From Brachypterus glaber (Eukaryota; Arthropoda; Insecta; Coleoptera; Kateretidae), in assembly GCA_958510825.1 (NCBI GenBank), contig OY294048.1, positions 31,399,026 to 31,463,025 of the forward strand: DNA of 64,000 bases, given 5' to 3'. This document shows, piece by piece, positions 33,560-44,911 of this stretch (the stretch's first letter is position 1; the number at the start of each line of letters is the position of its first letter). The position numbers and the translations under genes were made by a program. Under the pieces are notes generated by a model. The model saw only the letters and a program-made list of their open reading frames with translations. It was not told the origin of the DNA and searched no databases.

Positions 33560-34018
33560 CCTTGGAAGATTTTCCATAAACAAATAAATAAACAAGTAAG
33601 TTGTAAGTTAAATAAAAGTTTGTAAAAAGTTATTTGGATACATTTCAAGGTCGAGAACTGGTTTAAATAGAGTGAGACAGTTGCGGCTACGGCTTCTCAT
33701 GTAGACTGAGATATTTTTGTTTTTTTTTTTTTTTTGAAGAATTTCGGAGATAAAAGCTTTAAACGCGTTTTTCTCGAAACAGCAGTAGGTGATTTTAAAA
33801 ATCTACTAAAACCGATCTACTTCAAATTTTAACTGCTTACTCTTCGTACGTGTCCCAACCGCAGGAACTAGAGTTATAGTTATTTTTAAACAATTATAAA
33901 AGTTATAAACAATTAAAGTTAAAAAAAAGGTCGAAAAATTCTAAAGTCCGCCATTTTGTTTTTTTTTTTCGTAAAAAAATATAATTTTCGTTCCAGCGAT
34001 AACCAGTAACATAATTTA
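33560..34018. other. AT-rich spacer
   Basis: No gene seen. It has phrases of the fold-back type (cgtttttctcgaaac, 33770) but no matching arm. Confidence 0.5.
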
Positions 34019-34960
34019 TTTATTTATTTATTTACGGGACTTCCCCATTACGGATATAATTACATATTATTGTACTACTAATTATACCAAATATAATTAT
34101 TATAATAATTATATATACCTAAATTTCATAAAACATTTTTATTAATTATAAATTAGTACCTTGTATTGCATACAGATGTTTTGCACACCAAGCATTCATG
34201 TGTTATTGAACTTAAATAAACTAGGTTTGTTTGTAAAACATTTTTGTATAAATACGGTACGTAGAATTAGAATTGAAATTATTAGATTATCAGATTGAAT
34301 AGCGTAGAGTCGATAGTTGGGTAGTCCCCAAAGTGGGCAGTGCCCATTGGGCAAAGTAACTCTGACATCTCTGTCACCTAAAGTGGTAAGAACGTGTGTT
34401 ATAAAGAAGTGTTTCAATTACCCCAACCCGTATCCAGCAAAATTGAGAGGAAGACCATCATTCGTAACAAGAAAGAACCCCATCATTCGTGACAATATAT
34501 AGCAAAAGAAATACTAAGCTAAAAAATTCCTAAAAATAGACTTAAATATAATTGTACTATAAATTTAGTACTAAACTACTGCAATGTATCTAAAAGTAAA
34601 CTTTTAAAGTTTTGGAAATTAAATCTAAACAAATCAACATTACAGTTATTTATATAAAGCAAAGCTTTATTAAACGGCGTATTTAAAATATAGTTTGTAT
34701 GATAAATGTTTAACTGGAAAGTACGATTTCCCCGAATACCGGGTCTGGGAACAGAAAATTTTAACAAATTTAGTAAATCCGGACAATCGATTAATCCGTG
34801 TACTATTTTAAAAATAAAACAAATGTGGGAAAACGTTTGGACTTTTGGAATTAACAAGAATCCATTTTTTTTTGCATCCAGATTACCTGGAGTCGAGAAA
34901 TCACCTACGCCAGCAAAAAAAGTAATCGTGTTCACGCCGCCATTTTAAAAAAAGTTCTAA
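34019..34960 (-). mobile_element. Non-LTR retrotransposon 3' end with (TAAA)n tail
   Basis: Minus strand. ORF 34935-34576 contains ICFIFKIVHGLIDCPDLLNLL, the conserved C-terminal block of many insect LINE reverse transcriptases, followed by VPRPGIRGNRTF. The 3' UTR ends ..gggaagtcccg and (taaa)n at 34019-34034. The N-terminal portion and RT core are missing. Jockey/CR1 group, not resolved further. Confidence 0.75.
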
Positions 34961-37900
34961 TGAAAAAAAAAATTTGTAAACTTCAATTTATTTTATGTAT
35001 AAGAAAGCTCTACAATAAAATATATTTTTTTCTACGAAAAAAAAAATCTTTTAAAAAAAAGTTAATTTCATATAAATAAATATTTTTTTCTTTACCTCTA
35101 TGACACCCTTTGACACCCTCTGACGACGCTACTGATTGTAATTACATATCTATTTTTTACATTGCCAGAATGTTAAAGCGTTACACATCTTCATTAGGGT
35201 GGTCGCGAAAATTCAAATTGAATATACGAATGCTACCTACACAAAAATTTGTTGCCCTTTATGGTAATATGAATTATCCAAAATTTGAAGTCAATCAAAA
35301 TACGTTAAGGCTTGGTCCTAAAGTTTTTAAACTTATCCATTTTACGAGCTTCTTTAATTTTAAATTTATAAATTAGCAGATTTTAAAATCTTAAACTTTA
35401 ATCAACTAAAATTGTTGCCTAATTTGTGACTATTGCTTACGTACAATTTAAGGTGGATCACAAGTCGTTTAGAGTTGGCACAAGAACCTTAAACCTCAAA
35501 AAATCCATAATTTTACTAGCTTTTTTTAACCATTTTCTACCCTTGTATCCACATGGTGTAAAAATGTTAACGGGCCCTAGTCTGAAATTGTAGACCTATA
35601 CATGTATATTATATATGCAAAATTTTAGGAGAATCGGAAAAAGTTAGGAGGTTGCGCAAGAGCCGTAAATGTTTAAAAATGGACGATTTTTTTACTTTAA
35701 AATTAAAAAAATATATATGAGATTTTAAGATTTCAAATATTTTTATATTTTTTTTTGCTCTTATACTGGTTTTACTTTTTTTTAGTTTTTATTTAACTTG
35801 AATTTTTAGTTTGTTAGTTTTTTACTATGTTAGTTTGTTAGTTAGTTTGTTTGTTAAGCAGGACACCTTAGGTTAATGATAGAAAGCTGAAATTTGGTAT
35901 AGTTATTTATCTTCGAAGACAATACAATATAATAAAATAATTTCCCCCCCCCCTTGTTGGGGAGGTATACCTCTTTTTCAATTCTTACCAATATGCTTGT
36001 GTAAAATTTGTACTGATCGTTTTTGCACTCACTAGAGCTAAATATAATATTTAAAAAAATGACCCCCACCCCCTAGGGGCAATTTAAATATTTATAAAAA
36101 GTCGTTTAAAAATATATTCTATTTTTTTATACCTAAACTCGATTCTCGTTAAGCTCTTATATCACTTTTAGATTTCTAGTTTATATACATTAAAATGTAT
36201 AATGTATAATTATATACCGGCTAACACAAGAAGTATTGCCTACGAATTATCTCCATGACTATAAAAGATAACTTATTGAAATATATATGAACTGTAAATA
36301 CCCCCATTTCAGCATCGATATTATAAAAAATATCACTTCCAGTCTAAGTGGAAAATGGCGTTATTTTAAAGTTTTTTTTTTTAATTAATCAACTTTAACG
36401 CCAGTTTGTGCTAAATTTTTAAATAGAACGACCTATTTTTGATTTTGCTAAATTAAAAATGCAGGTATACTCTACAAGAAAAATGTACAAACACCCTAAT
36501 AGGTTTGGCCCTTTTCGGGGAAAATGGCCATATTCCGTTGGGAGCTATATTGAATCCCAACGGAATATGCCAATTTTCCCCGAAAAGGGCCAACCCTATT
36601 AGGGTGTTTGTACGTTTTTCTTGTAGAGTATACCTGAATTTTTAATTTAGCAAAATCAAAAATAAGTGGTTCCATTTAAAAATTTAGCACAAACTGGGGT
36701 TAAAGTTGATGAATTAAAAAAAAACTTTAAAATAACGCCATTTTCCGCTTAGACCGGAAGTGATATTTTTTATGACGATGCCAAAATGTGGGTATATGCG
36801 ATTCATATATATTTCTATAAGTTATCTTTTATAGTTACGGAGATAATTCGTAGGCAATACTTCTTGTGTTAGCCGGTATATAATTATACATTTTAATGTA
36901 TATAAACTAGAAATCTGAAAGTTATATAAGAGCTTAACGAGAATCCAGTTTAGGTATAAAAAATAGAATATATATTTAAACGACTTTTTATAAAAATTTA
37001 AATTGCCCCTAGGGGGTGGGGGTCATTATTTTAAATATTATATTTAGCTCTAGTGAGTGCAAAAACCGTCAGTACAAAATTTACACAAACATATTGGTAA
37101 GAATTGAAAAAGAGGTATACCCCTCCAACGAGGGGGGGGGTTGGGAAAATTATTTTATTTTATTATATAGTATTGTCTTCGAAGATAAATATCTATAAAA
37201 AATTTCAGCTTTCTATCATTACCCTAAGGTGTCCTGCTTAACAAACAAACTAACTAACAAACTAACATAGTAACAAACTAACAAACTAAAAATTCAAGTT
37301 AAACAAAAACTAAAAAAAAGTAAAACCAGTATAAGAGCAAAAAAAAAATAAAAATATTTGTAATCTTAAAATCTGATATATATTTTTTTAATTTTAAAGT
37401 AAAAAAAGAGTTAAAATCGTCCATTTTTAAATATTTACAGCTCTTGCCCGACCTCCTAACTTTTTCCGATTCTCCTAAAATATTGCATATACAGAGCGGT
37501 CCATCTAAGATAAATCAGATGATTTCTGGCGTTATCATAAGAGGTATCGATATAATTTTTTTTCTTGCATATTAGACCAATAAACCTATAACCTCATGAA
37601 AACAAAAGTCTTCCACTTCCTTTTGTTTTAGAGGTACAGCCATACAAAGACGAATTTACCAAATAAAGGTTAGTTAAAAACGCGAAAATTTAAAAGTCCA
37701 ATAATTTTACTTTATTGGTTGATATTTTTTTTTAATTCATAGCGTATAATTTTTAATTAAAAAATCGGGATTAAAAAATGGCAAATTTTAAAAATTTCTT
37801 AATGTGTATTTCAATAAAATAGTTTTAATCAAGTTCAACTTGCTGTAATTTTCCTATCGGCAATCTTTTATAAATGTCAGTTGTGTCAATTTAGGTGGCG

Positions 37901-38331
37901 TTTTTAGATAGTCTCTTAAAATAATTAAAATTTTGCTTCAAAACGAAGAAATAGCTTTCGTATAATTTCATAAAAAGTGGATAAGAAACGAAAAATATCT
38001 TTAAAATGTGCGAGGAATTAATGGTATAAAACATGGATCAAAGAATTCTGTTTGAGAAGAAAATGGTATAGTTTTAATAAGCAATAATAATTATTTGTAT
38101 TACTATTATTAATAGTCTAGTATGGATATAAACACCCTGGAATTCACAATTGATGTATTAGTTTTAAACCGAGTGGAAAAAACATAGAAATTCAGAAAAA
38201 AGTATACTGGAAAAACTCATGATTGGGATCTAAATTCTAATAAAAAAACTTAAATTATTTATAAGTAATAGGTACCTACATAAGTAATAATTTCTGTAAT
38301 AAAATTTAATAAAATAAGTTAATAATGATTA

Positions 38332-38591
38332 CACAGTTACACAAAAAAAAATGTCAAGCACTCTTTTGTAGACCATCGTATTTCTATTCTGGGGAGATCA
38401 GTCCGAATTTGAGGTTTAAATAGCACCTCATCTGATTAGTTTTGAAGATATCCTCAAAAAACGAATAACTCGAAAATAAGGTTATCTCGAAAACTAGTCG
38501 TATGAGGTGCTATTTTGAACACAATTCGAAATCATCACCTCAAAATACAAGGTGTCCAAAAGAGTACTTGACCTTTTTTTGTGTGGCTGTG
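38332..38591. mobile_element. 260-bp MITE nested in the transposon, TTA target duplication
   Basis: cacagttacacaaaaaaaaa faces ttttttgtgtggctgtg, with TTA on both sides (38329-38331, 38592-38594). Inner pairs aatagcacctcat / atgaggtgctatt and ctattttgaacacaattcg. A 3-bp TTA duplication would suit PIF/Harbinger-type MITEs; a TA reading is also possible. Confidence 0.65.
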
Positions 38592-38688
38592 TTATTTATT
38601 GAAATACAACCTTACATTAACATATTTTTTAAAAAAAAATTTAAACAAAACATAACAAAACATAAGAAATGAAAAGAAAATTAATGAA

Positions 38689-39673
38689 TTAAATGCTCAA
38701 AATTGTTAACATTTCAGGAGTTATTTCTGCAAAGGCTTGCCTTATACGGTCTTGCATATTTTCTGGAGTTGTTGGTATTTCCCTGAAAACTCTCTCCTTT
38801 ACAAAACCCCAGAGAAAAAAATCTAGCGGGGTTAGGTCGGGGGATCTTGCTGGCCATGGTATTGTACCTCCTCTGCCTATCCATATGTTGAAGTTATTAT
38901 CAAGATATTCCCTTATTTCCCAGCGTAATGAGGAGGAGCCCCGTCCTGCATGAACACCATATTTTGCCTCAAATTAACGGGAACATCATCTAAATAATGG
39001 TTTAAATGATTTTGTAAAAAATCTATGTACATGTATCTGTTTAAATGCCCTTTGAAAAAATGAGGTCCTATAACTTGTCCTCCTAGGATCCCACCCCACA
39101 CATTTAGGGACCACACCCTTTGATGATCCACCTGTCTTACCCAATGGGGGTTTCCAACAGCCCAATAGTGCATGTTGTGTCTGTTGACAACCCCCGAACT
39201 TTTAAATGTAGATTCATCACTATAAAGGATGATACTGTTAAAGTCCTCATTAATGTTTCTTCTTATCATCTCATTACAAAAGTTTACCCTATTATCATAG
39301 TCATTTCCATGCAACTCTTGTGTCAGGTTCAATTTGTATGGGTGGAATTTTTCTATTTTCAAAATTTTCTTTACAGAGGTACATGATACATTAGTTTCAT
39401 TAGCTATGGCTTTGGTACTAATTTGGGGACTTTCCAGTACGGAATTGCGAACTTGTTCAATGTTATCTGGATTGCCAGTAACAGGCCGTCTGCGCACACG
39501 CTTTCCATAATGTAAATTTCCGGTATCTTTAAAAAGTTGCACAACATGTCTGATTGAGGTAAAGCTGAAGGTACCGGGAAAGCGATTTTCCAAAAGCCTG
39601 GAGGTTTCTCGAAGTGATTTTCCAGTTTCTCCGTACGTATAAATAATTTTTTTTTATCTTCTAACGATAACAT
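38689..39673 (-). pseudogene. Transposase (helix-turn-helix + DDE), two frameshifts
   Basis: Start MLSLEDKKK at 39673. The continuation (IIYTYGETGKSLRETSRLLENRFPG) needs a one-base shift in the A run near 39652. Then ISTKAIANETNVSCTSVKKIL, the second DNA-binding helix block, and the catalytic core: LYSDESTF, FMQDGAPPHY, and after a frameshift near 38926 REYLDNNF..WIGRGG and PARSPDLTPLDFFLWGF; stop at 38689. About 327 codons, the normal size for this family. Second and third aspartates are about 35 residues apart. Only two single-base lesions separate it from an open frame, so the family was recently active. Distant relative of the gene at 30189-31258. Confidence 0.88.
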
Positions 39674-40591
39674 ATTTTTAAATAAATCATTTATTTATTA
39701 AAGACGTTTAGTGTCAATTCATAGATAAGATGTCAATTTAAGACGTTTAAAATTGCGGTGCATCGCATGCTTTATTTTTATTGTTGATTTTTGTTTATAA
39801 ACAGTAAAGAATACTTAAAATTTACAATTTTTTAAACCCGTTTTTTTTTAATCAAAAATATACGCTATGAATTAAAAAAATATTAATCAATAAATTAAAA
39901 TTAATAAACTTTTAAATTTTCGCGTTTTTAGCTAACCTTTATTTGGTAAATTCATCTTTGTATGGCTGTACCTCTAAAACAAAAGGAAGTGGAGGACTTT
40001 TGTTTTCATGCAGTTATAGGTTTATTGATCTAATATGCATGAAAAAAAAATTATATCGATACCTCTTATGATAACGCCAGAAATCATCTGATTTATCTTA
40101 GATGAACCTCCCTGTATAATATACATGTATAGGTCTACAATTTCAGACTAGGGCCCGTTAACATTTTTACACCATGTGGATACAAGGGTAGAAAATGGAT
40201 AAAAAAAGCTAGTAAAATTATGGATTTTTTGAGGTTTAAGGTTCTTGTACCAACTCTAAACGACTTGTGATCCACCTTAAATTTTATGTAAGCAATAGTC
40301 ACAAATTAGGCAACAATTTTAGTTGATAAAAGTTTAAGATTTCAAAATTTGCTAATTTATAAATTTAAAATTAAAGAAGCTCGTAAAATGGCTAAGTTTA
40401 AAAACTTTAGGACCACTGTGCTGTGCCTTAACGTATTTCGATTGACTTCAAATTTTGGATAATTCATATTACCATAAAGGGCAACAAATTTTTATGTAGG
40501 TAGCATTCGTATATTCAATTTGAATTTTCGCGACCACCCTAATCTTCATGTGTTATGTAATAAAACATAATAAATAATAATCTTAAATGCT

Positions 40592-40597
40592 TTTATT
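40592..40597 (-). terminator. Polyadenylation signal of peptide gene 2
   Basis: AATAAA on the minus strand about 130 bp after the gene 2 stop codon, in a context conserved with 22153-22158 of gene 1. Confidence 0.7.
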
Positions 40598-40725
40598 GAA
40601 ATACATAATTTTTGTATACATTATACGGTTTGAAACTGATATGGGCCATTTTATAAGATTATATGGTGGTTTTTGGTCTAGGTTTTTGGTCTACCGCAGG
40701 CAACTGGATAACGTTACTTTAAAAT

Positions 40726-40781
40726 TTAATTGCCTTTGTGAGGCATTAAATCTACTCCTACCATCATTGCTCCTCCTAAAA
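40726..40781 (-). CDS. Small secreted cationic peptide, gene 2, exon 2
   Basis: Minus strand, after acceptor tttaatttCAG. With the leftover G of exon 1 it reads V, then LGGAMMVGVDLMPHKGN and TAA. It is 56 nt, same length and phase as gene 1 exon 2. The sequence is a hydrophobic, Gly/Met/Val-rich stretch ending in a short basic/polar tail. The downstream UTR matches gene 1 through gaccaaaaaccaccatataa, cccatatcagtt and the AATAAA block. Confidence 0.72.
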
Positions 40782-41423
40782 CTGAAATTAAACATTACAT
40801 AAATTAGACAATAGTCAAGTCATTCACGGTGCAAACTACTTTCTGTGATTGCTATATATTCAATCCAGTTAAACAACAAAGGAGGCCGATATTAAGCCAT
40901 CACGTTGGTAGCATTTCTTCCACTTCTTATATTGGAAGCAATGATTAGCCACGGTTCACCTGGGCGATTTTAAATAAAAATTTCGTGGACCCCTACATTT
41001 TTTGGACTAAAACATAACTGATGACATTAGAAATCAATTCCCATTTGAAAGAAAATCGTAAAAGATACACTTAGTGCGTTTTATTTGTAGACTATTTCAA
41101 ATGTTGTTTCTGCACTAAGCGACTTTCTAAAAAGAGTTAATTTATAAAAATATGATTGCTTGAATCATTTATATGACACAATATCGCGTTATTTATTGTA
41201 CTGACAAACGCATTCAAATTTTGCTATGAAAGTTGATGGAATAGAGACAGAACAGATAAACAGAACTTTACCTGTAAAATGACAATGCTTTTTACGTGTA
41301 CTTTCGATATGTAATTTAATTTTCATTTGCATTGGTTTTTTTATTATCAGATAATATTTCAAAACTAAATTTGAAGCCTTCACACTAAGTTCAAAGTCTC
41401 GGTGCATTTCTGAGGGGTGTTTT

Positions 41424-42108
41424 CCGAACTTGCGGCAAACTTTAGTTTTTCTTTATATTCTTATTATTTATGTAATAACCAACGATTTAAGAGCAACATT
41501 AAAAAAATCTATCGGTTAGTTTTTTTTAATTTAGATTTTTTTTCATAAAAATCTGCACCTGTTTAATTATTTGTCTATATCTCAGCTATTTCTAATTATG
41601 TAATAAAAATATTATTAAAAATAAAATAAAGGCTGCTTAATTTTCTACAAAAAAAAAAGTAAATACCATTTTTTTTTAATCTTTTGCCCTTTTGTCACAA
41701 TACGCCATTCAAGTTTAAAGTAAAACAAAAAAGTATAAATTAATCTTTATATTTATAAAAAATTATCTAAGGAGGCTTATTATATTATTATTTTAATAAA
41801 TGTGAAGATGAACTTTTTTGTTTTACTTTAAACTTTAATCGAGTATTGTGAAAAAACGGCAAAAGAATTAAAAAAAATGGTATTTACTTTTTTGTAGAAA
41901 ATTAGGCAATCTTTGTTTTATTTATAATAATATTTTTATTATAATTAGAAATAGCCGAGATATAGACAAATAATTGAATAGGTGAAGATTTTTATAAAAA
42001 AATATAAATAAAAAAAACTAACTGATAGATTTTTTAAATTTTGCTCTTAAATCCTTGGTTACTCATAAATAACAAGAATATAAAAAAAAACTAAAGTTCG
42101 CGGCACTT
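41424..42108. mobile_element. Fold-back in the gene 2 intron
   Basis: ccgaacttgcggcaaacttt.. is inverted as ..aaagttcgcggca. Inner arms pair through ggttattacataaataat-type and attttctacaaaaaa-type blocks; centre near 41770. The phrase gctgttttccgaacttg is repeated just outside at 42127. Boundaries approximate. Confidence 0.65.
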
Positions 42109-42159
42109 CACGGTACAATTCTAAGGGCTGTTTTCCGAACTTGACTCGAACTTTAGTCA

Positions 42160-42263
42160 TTATAATGATTCGTTAAAATTATTGACTTTAGGAGATGCTT
42201 CTTTGCCGGCACAGCCGATGGCCTCTGAAAACTGTCTTAGGTCTGGCACTATAAGCAGTTTCA
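42160..42263 (-). other. Short GC-richer ORF in the gene 2 intron (unassigned)
   Basis: Minus-strand ATG at 42263 opens 34 codons (MKLLIVPDLRQFSEAIGCAG..) to TAA 42160-42162. GC content is clearly above the flanks, and a cttatAG acceptor-like site lies inside the first codons. From that site the frame is compatible with the phase of exon 1. It might be a cryptic or alternative exon, or a transposon scrap. No counterpart was found in gene 1. Confidence 0.25.
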
Positions 42264-43152
42264 TATAATTAATACTAATTAATTATTATTATTAATTTTG
42301 GAAACGTTCTTTAAACAATCAAAAAGTCCAAACCCTTCTTTTAAAAATCTAGTTTTTGAAAATTTATGTAAACATCTTGTTATAGTTATACTTTACGTTT
42401 AATTAATAGAAGGGTTTTAATTTTAAATAGTTGTTTTTTATATTATTTTATTGACTTAGTGCTCTTTACATGTAAGCCGACGTCCTGGGCCTACAAGTAA
42501 AAGGCACTAAGTCCAAAGCTTTTTTCAAATTTAGTTGAATTAAACTACTTCAATTTTTCTTTATTTACCTGCAAATGATACATTATTATGTCTAAACATG
42601 TCAAAACCATGTTTTTGGACTTAGTGCTCTTTACTTTACCCCTGAAAATATTTAAAAATTAAAAAAAAACGTATTTTTTATCTCTTATCATTTAAATTTG
42701 AAATACACAATAAAATAATTTTGGTCTCGTTTTTTTCGTTTGGTAGCATAGTGCGGTAGAGAAAAATCCAGACGTATAGGCTAAACTAGGTTCAGGTTCG
42801 GCTTTAGCGTGCGAAAATATGTACATATCCATGGCGTCGATCACTTTTGTTGTTTTGTGGGCCTGTTTAATTCTTAAAATATCCCATGGGACTTGTTCGG
42901 TCAACAGTGTTAGCCTAATTTTTTTTTTGTATTCATCTATACCCAGCTTATAATTACATATAATTTTAATGACAAAAAGGTGATAATTAAATTGTAATTT
43001 ATTTTAAAAAAATACACTAGCATGGCAAAATCGAACACTTATGTGAGAACACCCTTATATACACGTCGCTGTTTGACTATATGGACTGGTTTTAATTTTA
43101 AAGCAGAGCCAAAAAACATGTGATATGACTTATTTGGCACACACAGTATTAC

Positions 43153-43267
43153 CTGGCAACACTTTTCCCAAGGCACCTAATACCTTCCTCTTTCTTCCTC
43201 CTAACGCGGAATCAATGCATAGAATATTAATTAACAAAAAAACTAGTACTAATAATGCTAACTTCAT
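43153..43267 (-). CDS. Small secreted cationic peptide, gene 2, exon 1
   Basis: Minus strand ATG at 43267; 38 codons plus one base, donor CCAG/GTAATA. Signal peptide MKLALLVLVFLLIN.. differs from gene 1 by a single residue in the first 19. After it comes a basic cluster GGRKRK and VLGALGKVLP. Joined to 40726-40781 it gives 56 residues: basic head, then a long hydrophobic Gly-rich segment. This is compatible with a membrane-active host-defence peptide, but the family is not recognised and the role is inference. The region between signal and intron has diverged much more from gene 1 than the signal peptide, the DNA-level UTR or the promoter. Reading through the donor would add GNTVCAK, as in gene 1. 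Confidence 0.77.
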
Positions 43268-43315
43268 CTTTAAATGGTGAACACAAATTTATAATATTAT
43301 TTACTCGATTTTACC

Positions 43316-43323
43316 TATATATA
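43316..43323 (-). promoter_or_regulatory. TATA box of peptide gene 2
   Basis: TATATATA on the minus strand, 56 bp upstream of the ATG as in gene 1, in the conserved block aactatatataggtaaaatc. Just upstream is ccaagataagc, a GATA-type site (in gene 1 it is ccagattagt). Confidence 0.75.
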
Positions 43324-43597
43324 GTTATGCTTATCTTGGATAGCATAATAAATATGTATTAATTAATATTTCGTTTAAAAAATAATTAATATATTTTTGT
43401 TATTTTAAATTGCTGTAAAAAAAATAATATTATAAATACTGTTACAAGTAAACTTTACTTGTAGGAAATATAACGTAATGATGGTTGAGAGGCCGCAATT
43501 TGCAACTGGCGGTAATTTTAAATGCATCGTCTCATTCCTTCTGCGTCCTCTTCCTCCAGACTCTTCCCTACCTCACTTGTACAGTTGTAAATAACCA

Positions 43598-44911
43598 GTA
43601 CCCGGCATATTTCCAGTTGTAGTCCAGTCTTTAGGTCAATAAAAGAGGTTTTGCCTGGAAATAATTCAGGGAGTTTTGTTTTTTGGTTTGTTGGGTAGGG
43701 TTAATGGCCGCAAATAAAAAAACAATTTTGCGACTTTGAACTCGATTTGGAACTGTTGTTTTTTAACGTTTTTTTCACAAAAAAACGCATTTTTAAAATA
43801 TCTCTTAAACGTTACAGTATACGTTTTTAGATTATTTTTTTTTCGAAAAACCAAAATTGTTCTTTATCGTTGGTTAGGCATGCTCCTTAAAACATTTTGG
43901 GTGAAAATTAAAAAAAATCTATCTGGAACTTTTTTTTAAATTTAAGTAAAATTAATTTTTTTTTCAAAATTCAAACATTTGTGCCCCATTATCTCGAGTA
44001 AACCGATTTTCGATTGAATCACCTAAATATAAAAAAATATTAAAAAACAAAATACACATATATACTACTTTCTTACTTACTTACCTTCTATACAACTTAT
44101 TATTCAGCTTTATCTATCAACCCTTTTTTAAAACTATATTTTAAATTTTAATATTGTTCGTCTATGTTTCTGTTTGTCTCTTACCTACACAATATATTTA
44201 TTTTTAAATTTTTGTGTATATATCCTCCTTAAAACTGTTTGTTTTTATTTTATACTCTTTTAAATTAATTAATTTTTTGTGTTTTGATATGGTTTAACTG
44301 TTTCTTGATATCTAATAGGTTATATATATTAGACTTTAAGTTTTTCTAAATTTTAGATTGTAAGTTTTCTATTCCATAATGAATAGTATTATCTTAAAGG
44401 ATAGTATTATTTTGTATTTATATTATTATTATTTTGTATTTATAATGAACATACAAATGCACTAGTTGCGTTTAGGTGCTTATAGCATATTTATTGTATC
44501 TTTTTATTCAATAAATATTATTATTATTATTATTATCACCTTGTATTAAGCATAAAAAACCTTCCTAACCAAGTCATAAAGAAAAATCTAAAACCCTACA
44601 GTGTAACGTTTAAGGCGGTGCCGTGATTTAGCTATAAGTCGTACAAAAAAACACAAAAAATGTTGGAGATTTGGTCCTCTTTATTTTCATATCATACGTT
44701 TTTTGTCCTAGGATGCACCGATCTTAATCTTAAACGGTCCGTTTTTTGTGAAAAATACGTTAAAAAAATGACAGTTCCAAATCGAGTTCAATGTCGCAAA
44801 ATTGTTTATTTGCGGCCTTAAACCCTACCCAATAAACCAAAAATCTAAACTCCCTAAATTATTTCCAGGTAAAGCCTTTTTTATTAACTTACTGGAAATA
44901 CGCCGGGCACT
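43598..44911. mobile_element. Fold-back element with a LINE tail in its loop
   Basis: Left agtacccggcatatttccag and right ctggaaatacgccgggcact pair. Arms run to about 43950 and from about 44590 (caattttgcgac / gtcgcaaaattg; ccctacccaa). The loop contains an AT-rich insertion ending caataaat(att)n at about 44510-44537, the look of a LINE 3' end. Confidence 0.75.

Larger units (their letters stand above)
37492..40114 (-). mobile_element. IS630/Tc1/mariner-type transposon with about 230-320 bp inverted termini
   Basis: TA at 37490-37491 and 40115-40116. Left cagagcggtccatctaagat, right the inverse of cagggaggttcatctaagat, with pairing continuing for more than 200 bp (..gatttctggcgttatcataa..). 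The insertion divides the sequence gcatata/tataatatacatg of the host palindrome, whose left arm provides the empty site. Contains a nearly complete transposase gene and a nested MITE. Confidence 0.9.
35197..40539. mobile_element. 2.7-kb palindromic element, interrupted by a 2.6-kb transposon
   Basis: TA at 35195-35196 and 40540-40541. Left gggtggtcgcgaaaattcaa and right ttgaattttcgcgaccaccc. The left arm 35197-36540 and right arm 36550-37490 plus 40117-40539 pair almost throughout (e.g. agggcccgttaacatttt region at 35560 and 40150; ctaacacaagaagtattgcc at 36220 and 36850), with a centre near 36545. The right arm is split by 37492-40114. ORFs 35854-36069 and 37016-37198 are mirror reads of the same arm. 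Confidence 0.85.
40782..43152 (-). other. Intron of peptide gene 2 (about 2.4 kb)
   Basis: GTAATA...tttcag on the minus strand. Holds a fold-back (41424-42108), a small GC-richer ORF (42160-42263), a hairpin with gacttagtgctctttac (42452-42515, repeated at about 42617) and, at 42800-43150, sequence shared with the gene 1 intron. Confidence 0.65.

Noticed and set aside
34037..34048. A kappaB-like site (gggacttcccc) that might regulate immune peptides
   Set aside because: It lies in the 3' UTR of a LINE fragment, about 9 kb from gene 2, and is part of that repeat.
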